Of a DNA stretch of 64,000 bases, positions 33,355-42,900 are shown piece after piece; position 1 is the first letter of the stretch; every line of letters begins with the position of its first letter. The notes below the pieces were generated by a model. That model saw nothing but the letters and a program-made list of their open reading frames with translations. It did not search any database and was not told the origin of the DNA. Source of the stretch: Streptomyces fuscichromogenes (GTDB taxonomy: Bacteria > Actinomycetota > Actinomycetes > Streptomycetales > Streptomycetaceae). Where the stretch lies: assembly GCF_014645815.1 (NCBI RefSeq), contig NZ_BMML01000006.1:294587-358586 (forward strand), written 5' to 3'. The position numbers were made by a program, and so were the translations under genes.

Positions 33355-36300
33355 ACAGACGTCACCTCCGTGAGATCCCGCAGGAGCTCCGAGGCGGTCA
33401 CGCAGTCGAGTTCCGAGAACGTCAACCCGTTCTGATGCGGGTCGGTCCGGTACTCGTGCTCAGTGATGTACACGGCGTCGAAGGTCTGCTCGGGGGAGTC
33501 GGCGATGCTTCCGGCGTACAGCCCCGGGTTCAGGCCGGCGACCAGGACCCGGCCGCCGGGCAGGTCGCGCAGCAGGTGGTTCCGGCCGCCCGCGTCGGCG
33601 CGGGAGCCGGGATACCAGCCGTGGCGTTCCATGCCGAGCAGTTTCAGCGGGGGCACGGTGATGCCGGTGAAGCGGGTCAGGACGACGGAGTCGCGCTCCT
33701 CGTCGGTGAGGGTGAACACCGGCCGCCCGAGCTGCGGGAACGGCTGGAGTATCCGGTGGTCGGCGAACACCTCCGACCAGGCCGCCAGGTCCCCGCCGAG
33801 GTCGAGCGGGTGCGCGAGGCCGACCGAGGTGTCGTCGGGCAGGGCGAAGGGACCGTCCGCGACGTCGGCGAAGCTCAGATCCTCGGTGACGCGGAACGCC
33901 GTGCCGGGCGTGCCGTCCGGGTCGAAGGTCGTCCACACCAGCCGCCGCACGAGGTGACGCAGCAGCGGATGCCCCACGAGGTACTGACGGAAGTCCTGCG
34001 GGTTCCAGGTCCGGCGCACGCACAGCGCCGACTCGAACCGCGCGATCTGGTCCGAGGCCAGAATCCTGGCCTCCTTCTTCAGTCGGGAGAAGCGCTCGTA
34101 GGCGGCCTCCGCCACTCCCCTGTCGTCCTGCTCGCCCGGCTTCGGCAGAAACCTGAGACGCTTGCCGGTCTCGTCGGCGACGTAGGGCTTGAGCTGCTCG
34201 TCGAAGCCCACCCGGAACCGCCGCGGGCCGTAGTCGAGGGTCAGCGATCCGTCGGCGTCGAGTCCCAGATCCAGCACGAGCCGGTCGTCGAGCTGCTCGG
34301 CGCTCAGCCCCATCTCGTCGGCGATCGCCTGGATCCGGATCGCCATCTTCTCCTTGAAGTCCGGGGACTGCACCCGCTGCGCGATGCCGTGCAGCTCGAT
34401 CAGGGCCGTGTCGCCGCGGAACGCGCCGAGCACGTCGAGGCCCGCGGCCGCGCGCTTGTGCACGTTCTCCTTCACCCAGCCGAGGACGACCGGGGCGAGC
34501 CTGCGCACCGTCTCGTCGTCACCGAGCCAACCCAGGGCATCGAGGGCGTAGGTCTCGTTCGGCGGGCAGTCGAAGGCCCGCCAGTTCTCGAACAGCGCCC
34601 AGCCGAACTCCGCCAGCGACCGGGCATCACAGAGTTCCTCGACGACGGCCAGGCCGGCGTACGGCGCGTCCGGCAGGGACACCGTGAGCATCTGGACGAC
34701 GAAGCGCGCCGACGCGGCCGGAAGCGCCGCCTGCCGCCCCTTGAGCAGAAGCCGCGGCAGCATGTCCGGCTCGGCCCACGCCGACAGGTCCGGCATCGTC
34801 TTCGGCAGTACGTGCACGCCGTCGGCGATCAGGTCCGCGACGGCCTTGGCGGCCGGTTCGCCGTAGGAGGCGGCGGCCTCGGCCACGACGTCGGCGAATC
34901 CGGAGAGAACGAGCATCCACAGCACGGACCGCGCACCGGTGCGCGCGGCCCCGGGCTCCCCGAGCGCCACCGGAATCAGGGTCCGGGCGGCGAGAGCGGG
35001 GTGCCGTCGCAGCCATTCCCGGGCGATCCGGCGGCAGCTCCTCAGTCGGACGAACCAGTCGGACATCAGTGTCGCGACCTCGGAACTCGCCAACGGCATG
35101 AGGTACTTGCCGTACTCGACAGGGGATTCGTTGGCCGCCCGGAGCGCCGGCGGCGCCGCGTCCGCGCCGAAGCGGGCCACGGTCCCGGGGAGCACGTACC
35201 TCCCGAAACCGTACGGTTTGATGCTCGGCAGCATCGGGCGGACGAGCTCCTCGGGTCCCTTCAACAGGAAGCGGAGGGGGTCGCACCAGTCCTCGACGGT
35301 CCCGTCGGCGATCTGCCGGGCGACGGTCTCCCACTCCATCTTCTTGTCGAGGTCGCCCCAGGGCCATCTCGTGGCGCCGGCGAACCTCTCACGCTCCCCG
35401 GGAAGCCACTCGACTTCGCTCTGCACTGGCGCCGTCAGGTCAGCGATGACGACCTCCTCGGCGGCCTGCCGGTCCGTGGTCCACGGCGGTGCCACCAGCA
35501 GCGCGGGGAGCGTCTGGGGCGCGGCCTCGGCGACCGGACTCGCTTCGGTGAGCAGCGACGCGACGCGCGCGCGGGCGGGTGTGCTCAGAATCGGCAGGAG
35601 GTCCTCGGCGATCTCTCGGTTGGACAGCGTGAGAAGCCGCAGCACGCGCGCGACGGCCTGCCCCCTGGCATCCTCGTCCGGGGAGCTCTCCGCCAGAAGA
35701 CGCAGCGCGCGACGCGGGAAGCGCTGCGCGGCGTCGTCCAGCGCCTGCGGCACATGACGTTCGTCGATGTGGGCGAGCAGCTCCAGAAACGCCTCGTCCG
35801 TCGGGATCATCGCGACGTACCCGTAGAGCTTGCGCCGTTCGTCGGAGGTGTTGTGGCGCCCCCGGATCCAGTCATGGAACACGGTGAGGGCGTTCGGGCC
35901 CAGCGACGCCCAGAGGTTGGCCAGCCGCCGCGGCTCCCGGCAAATGCCGCTCCACAACGCGCGTGACGTGATCACCTCGACCTGCTCCGCCGAGTTCACG
36001 CAGCCCAGCAGCAGTTCCGCGGCGAGCCAGGGGTGCCAGCTGCGTTCGCGGGAGAGGCTCTTGTAGGTCTGTATGTCCTCGTCGACCCAGTCACGGCGCT
36101 CCGGGAAGAGGAACGACGTCAGCATGCTGCGCGCCCAGAAGCCGTCGCGCAACGGGGCGACCACCGCCATCGCCGCGGCGTGGTCGGCGTCGGAAGCCGC
36201 GGCCAGGTGTTCACGCGTGCGGGCGGCGAGCCCGAAACAGTCCTCCGGCCGGCAGCGGTCGTCCTGGTCGCGGTGCAGGTACGGATCGCCGGACTCGTCG

Positions 36301-36725
36301 CCGGGCGAGATGTGCATGGAGGTGACCAGCGCCTCCGCCGCGAACGCGACCCCGCGCGCGCCGACCCAGGCATCGATGACCGCCGTGCTGTACGCGCGCT
36401 TCTCCATCGGATGGGAGACCAGGAAGTACGCCAGCGTGACCGCGGCAGCGGCCGGCGTGACCCTGTCGAGGTCGGCAAGGTCCGCATCGCGCACCGCCGC
36501 GACAAGGTCCGGGTCGCTCTTCGGATGCGCCAACGCGTTCTCGACCGCGTTGCCGACCGCCGTGACCATACCCTGATACGTCTTCAGTGCTTTGACGACT
36601 GCTCTGACGCCGAGAACAGGCGGGTCGATCGCGTCGCCACGCCGTGGAACCACCCACTTGCCGAGCCGCGAGGGCAGCTCCAAGACGTGCTCCGAACCAA
36701 CCGCAGCATGCCGAGTCCCCACCAT
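33351..36725 (-). CDS. DUF4132 giant protein
   Basis: A soluble protein of about 1124 residues. The C-terminal 180 residues (from about YERFSRLKKEARILASDQIA to TFDAVYITEHEYR) are the DUF4132 domain seen in MolR-like and WGR-containing proteins; the middle is helical repeat-like (ARM/HEAT style: ALRLLAESSPDEDARGQAV, LAPVVLGWVKENVHKRAAAG). No WGR domain is found at the N-terminus here. Start is uncertain: ATG 36725 is chosen because the conserved region begins soon after (HVLELPSRLGKWVVPRRGD); the frame stays open to 36839. Function is unknown; it is the main cargo of the first island module and is coupled to the small chimeric gene. Confidence 0.82.
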   Translation of the reverse strand: MVGTRHAAVGSEHVLELPSRLGKWVVPRRGDAIDPPVLGVRAVVKALKTYQGMVTAVGNAVENALAHPKSDPDLVAAVRDADLADLDRVTPAAAAVTLAYFLVSHPMEKRAYSTAVIDAWVGARGVAFAAEALVTSMHISPGDESGDPYLHRDQDDRCRPEDCFGLAARTREHLAAASDADHAAAMAVVAPLRDGFWARSMLTSFLFPERRDWVDEDIQTYKSLSRERSWHPWLAAELLLGCVNSAEQVEVITSRALWSGICREPRRLANLWASLGPNALTVFHDWIRGRHNTSDERRKLYGYVAMIPTDEAFLELLAHIDERHVPQALDDAAQRFPRRALRLLAESSPDEDARGQAVARVLRLLTLSNREIAEDLLPILSTPARARVASLLTEASPVAEAAPQTLPALLVAPPWTTDRQAAEEVVIADLTAPVQSEVEWLPGERERFAGATRWPWGDLDKKMEWETVARQIADGTVEDWCDPLRFLLKGPEELVRPMLPSIKPYGFGRYVLPGTVARFGADAAPPALRAANESPVEYGKYLMPLASSEVATLMSDWFVRLRSCRRIAREWLRRHPALAARTLIPVALGEPGAARTGARSVLWMLVLSGFADVVAEAAASYGEPAAKAVADLIADGVHVLPKTMPDLSAWAEPDMLPRLLLKGRQAALPAASARFVVQMLTVSLPDAPYAGLAVVEELCDARSLAEFGWALFENWRAFDCPPNETYALDALGWLGDDETVRRLAPVVLGWVKENVHKRAAAGLDVLGAFRGDTALIELHGIAQRVQSPDFKEKMAIRIQAIADEMGLSAEQLDDRLVLDLGLDADGSLTLDYGPRRFRVGFDEQLKPYVADETGKRLRFLPKPGEQDDRGVAEAAYERFSRLKKEARILASDQIARFESALCVRRTWNPQDFRQYLVGHPLLRHLVRRLVWTTFDPDGTPGTAFRVTEDLSFADVADGPFALPDDTSVGLAHPLDLGGDLAAWSEVFADHRILQPFPQLGRPVFTLTDEERDSVVLTRFTGITVPPLKLLGMERHGWYPGSRADAGGRNHLLRDLPGGRVLVAGLNPGLYAGSIADSPEQTFDAVYITEHEYRTDPHQNGLTFSELDCVTASELLRDLTEVTSV

Positions 36726-36863
36726 CGTCCCCACGCACCCCTTCGATGCCGTCGAACAAGAGGGCATGACAGTAGCGAGGGGCACTGACATTGATGCCGC
36801 TCCCGCGAGCGCGGCCGGGCGTTCGTGCAGTTCACGCACGTAGTCGTAGGTCCGTCGGCAGTG

Positions 36864-37034
36864 TTACGGGAAGTCGACCGGTATGGCCGTCCACGTCACG
36901 CCGTTGTCGACGAGGGAGCGCATCGCGTCGAACATCCAATGCCACGAAGTCAAGGGGCTGTTGGTGGTGTCAAGCGTGGCGGGAGGCAGAAGGGAGCCTC
37001 TGCTGTCCAGGGAATCGCCTTCCTTCGGGCTCAC
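36864..37034 (-). pseudogene. IS5-type transposase N-terminal fragment
   Basis: A 56-codon frame on the minus strand starts with GTG overlapping the stop of the 37031-37516 gene and ends in TAA. Its second half reads LTSWHWMFDAMRSLVDNGVT followed by WTAIPVDFP, matching the N-terminal helix-turn-helix segment of IS5-family transposases (pattern D/N-A-I/M-x-Y/S-L-V-x-N-G-x-x-W-R-x-L-P-x-D-F-P). The sequence stops exactly where PPW usually follows, so only a small piece survives. Identification by motif memory; no inverted repeats were found. Confidence 0.5.
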
Positions 37035-37516
37035 TCGTACACCTCGACGGGGCCGAGGTCGACATCGCCGAGCGGGCGGAGTGCTTCCCTGAGCTGGTCA
37101 GGGTCGGCGTTGATGCGGGCGGTCGCCCGCCACGAGACGACCGCCCGGTGCACAGCCTCCTTGGCACCCGGCTCGGCGGCGTCGGACAGCGCGTCCAGGA
37201 GCTCGACGGTGAACTCCCGGACTTCCTCACCGCCCAGATGGCGCACCCACGGAAACACCTCGGGCAGCGCGAGCAGCAGCGACCTGGCGCCGTCGTCCTG
37301 CTTCATCAGGGCAAGGAACAACCGGGACTCGGTGGTCAGGTTCTCCTCGGTGCGCTCTGCGTGTACGGCCGTGGTCAGCACCATGTCAGGCGCGTCCCGG
37401 TGCGTGACACGCAGGCATCCCAGCGCGGCGGCCCTGGCAGCGACGGCCTTCGGGTTCCGGGACAGATCGGTGAACGTGACGGCTTCCGACTCGGACGCCC
37501 AGTGCGCGATGCTCAC
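37031..37516 (-). CDS. Phd-like orphan antitoxin-type protein
   Basis: A 161-residue protein, GTG start. Residues 10-45 (VTFTDLSRNPKAVAARAAAL, then LRVTHRDAPDMVLTTA) resemble the DNA-binding and dimerisation fold of Phd/YefM antitoxins. The rest (LFLALMKQDDGARSLLLALP, VREFTVELLDALSDA) forms a longer helical domain of its own. No toxin gene follows; instead a transposase fragment overlaps its end. It may be an antitoxin-like protein whose partner was lost. A promoter-like pair lies 17-44 bases upstream. Confidence 0.6.
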   Translation of the reverse strand: MSIAHWASESEAVTFTDLSRNPKAVAARAAALGCLRVTHRDAPDMVLTTAVHAERTEENLTTESRLFLALMKQDDGARSLLLALPEVFPWVRHLGGEEVREFTVELLDALSDAAEPGAKEAVHRAVVSWRATARINADPDQLREALRPLGDVDLGPVEVYE

Positions 37517-37532
37517 ACTCAGACCGTCATCC

Positions 37533-37560
37533 GATTTACGCTCTGATGCTGATCAGGCAA
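37533..37560 (-). promoter_or_regulatory. Candidate promoter of the orphan antitoxin-type gene
   Basis: On the minus strand TTGCCT (37560-37555) and TAAATC (37538-37533) are separated by 16 bases, close to the consensus of the main vegetative sigma factor. The start codon is 17 bases downstream of the -10 element. Prediction from pattern only. Confidence 0.4.
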
Positions 37561-37591
37561 GGGGACAGCAAGCCGAAGGTCCTGACAAACA

Positions 37592-37620
37592 GGGTGTGTG
37601 AACACGGCGTGACCTGGGTT
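37592..37620 (+). pseudogene. Aminotransferase junction fragment E
   Basis: GGGTGTGTGAACACGGCGTG followed by ACCTGGGTT matches the conserved join found at the start of the long copy at 39181 (GTGTGCGAACGAGGCGTCGG CTGGGT) at about 20 of 26 positions. After CTGGGTT the aminotransferase match ends, so only the join and a few codons are left. It marks the border between the first and second cargo modules. Confidence 0.45.
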
Positions 37621-37633
37621 TTGCTCAGGTGTC

Positions 37634-37888
37634 CTAGACGGTGGAGCGATGCCCGACTTGTACGACCCACACCACCAGATCGCCGTTGTCGATTGTGTAG
37701 ATCACGCGGTAGTCGCCTACCCGCAGGCGGCGCCGGTCGGGCTGGGAGACGAGGGCCGTGGTGTTGAACCCCGTCGGGTCGTTCTCCAGCTCAGTCAGCT
37801 TGGCCAGAATGCGGAGGGCCATGTCTCGCGGGACCTTGCGGAGTTCGGCCTGAGCCTCGGCTCGGAAGACGGTGCGGTACTCACTCAC
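37634..37888 (-). CDS. relE: RelE/ParE-family toxin
   Basis: An 84-residue toxin of the RelE superfamily, expected to cleave mRNA in the ribosome. Typical parts are AEAQAELRKVPRDMALRILA, RRRLRVGDYRVIYTID and VVWVVQVGHRSTV, the last ending slightly earlier than most relatives (usual R-x-x-V-Y). It overlaps the end of its antitoxin gene by eight bases. The pair lies on the minus strand in the second island module. Confidence 0.88.
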   Translation of the reverse strand: MSEYRTVFRAEAQAELRKVPRDMALRILAKLTELENDPTGFNTTALVSQPDRRRLRVGDYRVIYTIDNGDLVVWVVQVGHRSTV

Positions 37889-38150
37889 TGCGCGCCAGCG
37901 TCTCCCTCATGATGTCCTCGATCGGGATGCCGGGTGCCGGGTTGGTCATGCGCTCGTCGATAATCCGGTTGATCTCGCGCTCTTCCCACTCCTGGTATTT
38001 GCGCAGCACCTCGATGGACACCACGGCGGCGACCTGCTTGCCGCGCCGGGTGATGACGGTAGGCACGTCGTCCCGGTCGGCCCGCTCCACGACCTCGGCC
38101 AGGTGCGCCCGGACATCACGGATCGACTCTATGGGCATTGGCTGCGTCAT
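37881..38150 (-). CDS. Phd/YefM-family antitoxin
   Basis: An 89-residue antitoxin. The N-terminal part MTQPMPIESIRDVRAHLAEV with ADRDDVPTVITRRGKQVAAV is the Phd/YefM DNA-binding fold; the C-terminal helix (REINRIIDERMTNPAPGIPI) would wrap around RelE. First gene of the toxin-antitoxin operon. A 10-base perfect palindrome TGTGTACACA is centred about 30 bases before the ATG and likely serves as its operator. Confidence 0.9.
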   Translation of the reverse strand: MTQPMPIESIRDVRAHLAEVVERADRDDVPTVITRRGKQVAAVVSIEVLRKYQEWEEREINRIIDERMTNPAPGIPIEDIMRETLARSE

Positions 38151-38175
38151 GCACCCAAGGGTACCGAGTGTCCCA

Positions 38176-38185
38176 TGTGTACACA
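38176..38185. promoter_or_regulatory. Probable operator of the Phd-RelE pair
   Basis: TGTGTACACA is a perfect palindrome containing TGTACA, the core bound by the E. coli YefM-YoeB complex. It lies 26 bases before the antitoxin start, where autoregulation of such operons takes place. Binding is inferred. Confidence 0.5.
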
Positions 38186-38472
38186 ACGGCTCACTCGCGA
38201 TCGCGGTCCCCGGAGTCTCCCCCCTCACGCTTCCGGCGGCCGAGCCGCTGCTGCGGGCCTTCCTGGACGCCATGGCCGATTCCCTCGCCCGCCCTCCCGC
38301 CGCCCGCCAGGTGACCGGCGGGCCGGCGTTCGCGGTACGCGCCCCGCAGGCCGTGTCCGAGCAGCGAGGCCGGGCGGCGGAGGTCGCCGCCGACCGCGAT
38401 GCGGGCCTCGCGGTGTCTCTACGGCTGGAACCGGGCCGCGCGGACTCGCGGCGCGGAACGTCACGCCCGTGA
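38186..38472 (+). pseudogene. Possible gene remnant on the plus strand
   Basis: An open plus-strand frame of about 95 codons ends at TGA 38470-38472 and reads protein-like (LAIAVPGVSPLTLPAAEPLL, RAFLDAMADSLARPPAARQV, GLAVSLRLEPGRADSRR). It has no start codon with a ribosome site and no recognised family. It fills most of the 404-base gap between the antitoxin and the Uma2 pseudogene and is most likely a leftover coding fragment. Nothing else was seen in this gap. Confidence 0.25.
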
Positions 38473-38554
38473 CCGATCTCGATCGACGAAAGGCCAGGCC
38501 ATCCCAACCGACTGCCCCGACCAGGAACGACCACGTCCGGCGGGGAGTCCTTGG

Positions 38555-39067
38555 TCAGCGGGCGTCCGACTCGGGCTGCGGACGAGGGAGCTCGTCGAGG
38601 GCGAGGGTGAAGGTGCGGCCGTCGGCCAGGGGGATGAAGAGCTTGCCGGTGCCGTACTTGTGGGTGTGGGCGGCGATGTAGTCAGTGGCGGTCGGCTGGG
38701 CGTGAAGGGCGACTTCCTGGGCGTAGGGGTCCACGACCAGGTAGATCGGGACGCCGTAGCGGCCGTACTTCGCCGTGCAGTCGTCGTAGTCCTTGCGTGC
38801 GGAAGATGTCGAGACGACCCCGGAGAGCAGCAGGACGTCCTCGAAGCCGTAGCGCTTGCCCTCCCGGCGGGCGTCCTCCCGCAGGATCGCCAGATCGGAG
38901 GCGGTCTTCGCGTGGCGTCCGAGCGACACGATCGTGTCCTACTGCATCGACTTGATCGTGCTGGAGTGCTCGAAGCTCTGCGGAGCCATGATCACGTTTC
39001 CGTCAGCCCCGAACAGGACCGTGTACCCCTTGGGGAACTCGGTGTGCACGATCGCGTCGACGCTCAT
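38555..39067 (-). pseudogene. Uma2-family nuclease gene broken by an internal stop
   Basis: One continuous frame of 171 codons from ATG 39067 encodes an Uma2 (DUF820, PD-(D/E)XK-type) protein: FGADGNVIMAPQSFEHSSTI at the start and VLLLSGVVSTSSARKDYDDC then KYGRYGVPIYLVVDP, YAQEVALHAQP, THKYGTGKLFIPL later. Codon 43 is TAG (38939-38941), right after KSMQ. The region that follows is shorter than usual, so part of the domain between SLGRHAKTAS and DLAILRED also seems deleted. A downstream GTG (38929) could still give a 124-residue piece. Uma2 genes are common in streptomycetes and their role is not known. Confidence 0.7.
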
Positions 39068-39180
39068 CAACGGCTCCTTCCCGTGTGTGGTCAAGATACG
39101 ACGGACAGCACCGTGTCACCGAACCCGGCGGTACGACTGTGAACCTGGTCCGGACACGACGCCGCACGGCAGACGAATAG

Positions 39181-39633
39181 GTGTGCGAACGAGGCGTCGG
39201 CTGGGTGACGTCGACGCCGGAGCTGGTCACGGCGGTGCGCTCGACGAAGCAGTTCCTGACGTACGTCGCCTCCGGGCCCTTCCAGTACGCCGTGGCCGAG
39301 GCCCTGCGCCTGCCCGACTCATATTTCGCGGACTTCCGCGCGGACATGCTGGCCAAGCGGGACCTGCTCGCGGGCGGCCTGGAGCGGGCGGGCTTCAAGG
39401 TCTTCCGCCCGGCCGGTACGTACTTCATCACCACCGACATCCGGCCCCTCGGTGAGAGCGACGGTTTCACCTTCTGCCGTGCGCTGCCGGAGCGCTGCGG
39501 GGTGGTCGCGATCCCCAACGCGGTCTTCTACGACCACCGCGAGCAGGGTGCGCCGTTCGTACGGTTCGCCTTCTGCAAGCGCATGGGGGTGCTGGAGGAG
39601 GCCGCCACCCGGCTCAAGACGCTGGCCGGGTGA
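39181..39633 (+). pseudogene. Aminotransferase fragment A: complete 3' third, 150 codons
   Basis: This open frame matches the intact aminotransferase from VGWVT (codon 251) to the end almost residue for residue (AVRSTKQFLTYVASGPFQYA, EALRLPDSYF, FRPAGTYFITTDIRPLGESD, VVAIPNAVFYDHREQG, FVRFAFCKR) and ends at its own stop. The PLP lysine and the whole large domain are missing, so it cannot be an active enzyme. The first six codons (VCERGV) do not come from the aminotransferase; they are the join sequence shared with the other copies. No ribosome site precedes it, so it is most likely not translated. Confidence 0.8.
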
Positions 39634-39827
39634 CAGCCGACAGCCGTACCAGCAAGGGTCCGGGCCTGACTCACACCGCAGCACGTGGATGACGCAGGCC
39701 ATGGAGCGGCGCGGTGGAGGGACGAGCGCGACTGCTGACACGGAGCGGCCCGACCGGGTGGAGCGACTGCCGGTCCACCGACCTCGCCGGCCTCCCTCCG
39801 CGGGGCCTGCCGCGCGGCACGCGACCG

Positions 39828-39970
39828 GGTGCGTGAACACGGTTCCGGCAGGGTCACGGCCAACGGCCCGCTCGGCGCCGGCCTCCGCCGAAGCGCGACC
39901 TGCTCGGCAACGGCCTACGGGCAGCCGGGTTCGAGGTCGACCAGCCCCGTGGCGCGTTTTTCGTCACCAC
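39828..39970 (+). pseudogene. Aminotransferase fragment D with internal deletion
   Basis: It starts with the same join sequence (GGGTGCGTGAACACGG), runs for a few codons corresponding to WVT, then jumps to CCGAAGCGCGACCTGCTCGG coding KRDLLGNGLRAAGFEVDQPR and GAFFVTT, which corresponds to KRDLLGAGLRAAGFQVYQPQ of copy B. About 150 bases between the two parts are deleted. The copy ends abruptly at the 3' end of the converging FG-GAP gene. Confidence 0.6.
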
Positions 39971-42900
39971 TCAGAAGATCCCCTTGTACCCCCGCCACCC
40001 GGTGGCGATCTTCGTGCGGGCGCCGAACGCCCCCTTGCCGTTGCCATTGTTGCGCCACAGGTTGCCGGAGGTGTCGCGGGACAGGAGGTCGGCCTTGCCG
40101 TCGCCGGTGAGATCGCCGGCGCCGATGACGGTGTCGTACGAGCCGCCCCAGGAGGAGGACAGCTTCACGCGTGCGGAGAAGGTGCCCTTGCCCGTGCCGA
40201 GGTAGCGGTACAGGTTGTTGGACTGGTCCTGGGTGACCAGGTCGCCGATGCCATCGCCGTTGAGGTCGCCGACGCCCACGATCTTCTTGTACGTCTTCCA
40301 GTCGGCGTAGAGCTTCACGCGCGCGGAGAGCTTTCCGGTGCTCGTCCCCTTGTAGAGATAGACCGCGCCGGTGGCGGAGTTGCGGGCGATGAGGTCGGGA
40401 CGGCCGTCGCCGCTGATGTCGCCGGGCGAGGTCAGGACGTCGTACTGGTTCCAGCCCTTGCCCAGCGAGGTGTGCGGGGTGCTGGTGAGGAACGCCTGGC
40501 CGAGCATGGTCCGGTACACCCGCAGTTCGCCGCTGCTGAACCGGACGAGGATGTCGTTGCGTCGGTCGGCGTTGAGGTCGCCGAACGGGACGAGCTTCAC
40601 GGAGGCGGGCCAGCCGGAGGCGGACATGGCCTTGCCCAGGGTGCCCGTACCGGTGCCTGGCTGGTAGCTGATGGTGCCGGAGGAGCTGAGGGTCAGGATG
40701 TCGCCGGTTCCGTCAGGCGCCCAGGAACCGGCGCTGGTGAAGTCGTGGCGTGCGGCGGCCCCGTCGGACACCTTCACCGTCTGCGACACGGTCAGCGCGC
40801 GTCCCGAACCGTCGGCGGGCGGGATCGTCACCGTGAAGGTGTAGGTGCCGTTGGGGACGAGCGCGCCCTTGGCGTCACGCATGTCCCACCGCGCGGTCAG
40901 GTTGCCCTGCACCGCCCCGCCGGAGAGGGTGCGGACGACGGCACCGGTGGCCTTGCTGGTGAGGGTCGCCGTCCAGGAGGCGGCCGGCTTGGAGAGGAGC
41001 CCGCGCCACTGCCACCACGGGCTGTCGGCCGCGCTGCTCTCCCCCGCGTTGCCGGTCGTCTCGGACTCGACGGCGGAGAGCGGCTGGGTGGCGACCCCGC
41101 TGGACACCAGGTGGATCCGGTTCTCCGCGTCGACGTAGGCGACGGGCCCGCCGAACTTGTCCACGGTCCAGGTCGTCCCGCGCCCGCCGGACGTACCCGC
41201 CGGGAGGTCGGCTATCTCACGGGTGGTCGCGGTGCCGTCGGCGAAGGCGGTGAGGAGCAGCGTCCCGGTGGTCGTGTCCTGCCGGACGAGGTATCCGTCG
41301 CCGAGCTGGACCTGGCCGGACGGGACGGGGATGTTCTTCTTCGCCGTACGGTCCCAGACACCGGCCGTCCCGCCCGTACCGCAGGACCAGTAGATCCAGC
41401 GGCTCACCACCTGGAGCTCCTTGGGGACGCACGGGGCGCCGGTGCTGACAGTGGTGGCGGTCGCGCCGGTCTTCAGGTTCCTGGCGGTGACGACACCGTT
41501 GCCGGAACCCGGCGTCCACAGGCTGGTCCCCCAGACGGAGGCGGCGGTGACGGAGCGGGTGAGGACGGGCTGCAGGTCGGTGTAGACGCCGAGGTCGCCG
41601 ACGTACTGCTTGCTGGGGGAGGAACCGTTGACGACCGCGTAGCGGCCGGTGACGTCGAGGAGGGTGCCGGCGGCCGAGGGCAGGTAGAAGAAGCCGGCCT
41701 GGTCGTTGCGGTCGACGGACTGGACGTACGAGCCGGCCGGGTCGGCGTCGGCGGTGAACGTCACCGCGCGACCGTCCCCGGTGGCGTACGGTCCCGTGTC
41801 GAGGCCGTCCCACTTCTGCCAGGTCCGGGTGCCGGGCGTGCCGTCCGCGGCGATCGGCCGGGTGTAGAACGCACCCATGAAGCTGCTGTCGGCCTCGTCG
41901 GTGGCCAGGGTGCCGTTCTCCAGCGACAGCCGCGTGATCTTCGCCGCCATCGGCGGTACGGCGGTCAGTCCGGTCAGCGCCGGGGTGGCCGCGCCCGTGT
42001 CGGTGACCCGGCGTACCGCCCAGTGCCCGGCGTCGGCGCCGCCGACGACCAGCAGGCCGCCGTCGGGTGCGGGGACGACGGAGCTGTTCGCGTGCCGGAG
42101 CAGGGTGACCGGGGCGCCGCCCGTGACGGGGACGGCCATGAGCTGCTCGCCGGACTCGTCGGCCAGATCGGAGGGGTCCGACGGCACGGTACGGGCCACC
42201 ACCAGCCAGCCCCCGGCGATGCCGACCGACGGGGTGCCCTCGGTGCCGGGCAGGGTCACCGTCGTCCCGGGGGCGGTGAGGTCGCCGCGGTCCAGGACGT
42301 GTGCCACCGGCGTGATGCCGGACGGGTACCAGACCAGCCGGTCCGCGCTCAGCGCGACGCCTGCCGGAGCGGCGGACACGGTCACGTCGCCGGTGACCTT
42401 CGCGGCGGCCAGGTCCACCAGCGCCAGGTGCTGCGCGCCCCCCAGTGCGTAGCCGACGACGGCGGTGCCGCTGTCGCCGCCCAGCACCTGGAAGTTCGAG
42501 GTGATCCCGGTCGGCCACCCGTCGACGAGGGTGCCCTCGGCGGGGGCGTCGCCGCCGTAGAGCCACAGCGTGCGGCTGCCGTCCGTGTCCTGGGCCTGGG
42601 TCAGCACATGGGCGCCGTAGGTGGCCATGTATGTGCCGTGGGTGAGGGTGACGTCGGCGCTGGTGGCGGAGGAGAGGTCACGGAGGACGACCTTCTGGGT
42701 GGGCGAGACGACGTCGGTCACGATGTCGGACGACGCGCCCAGGTAGCCGGCGAGTTCGAGTCTCGACAGCTCGCCCAGTTCGGTCGTCGTACCGGTGGCG
42801 TACGACGTCCACAGATAGCCGGAGCGCCCCTCCTGGGCGTGCAGATAGCCGTCGGCACCGGCGCTGTAGAGCCGGTCGGCGCGGGGCTGGTAACGGTCGG

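Noticed and set aside
33435..35966. 843-residue open frame on the plus strand
   Set aside because: Antisense shadow of the DUF4132 gene; rich in Arg, Gly, Val and Gln with no domain.
39181..39633. Treating aminotransferase copy A as a functional small protein
   Set aside because: It lacks the PLP lysine and the large domain, has no ribosome site, and begins at the same artificial join as the other copies.
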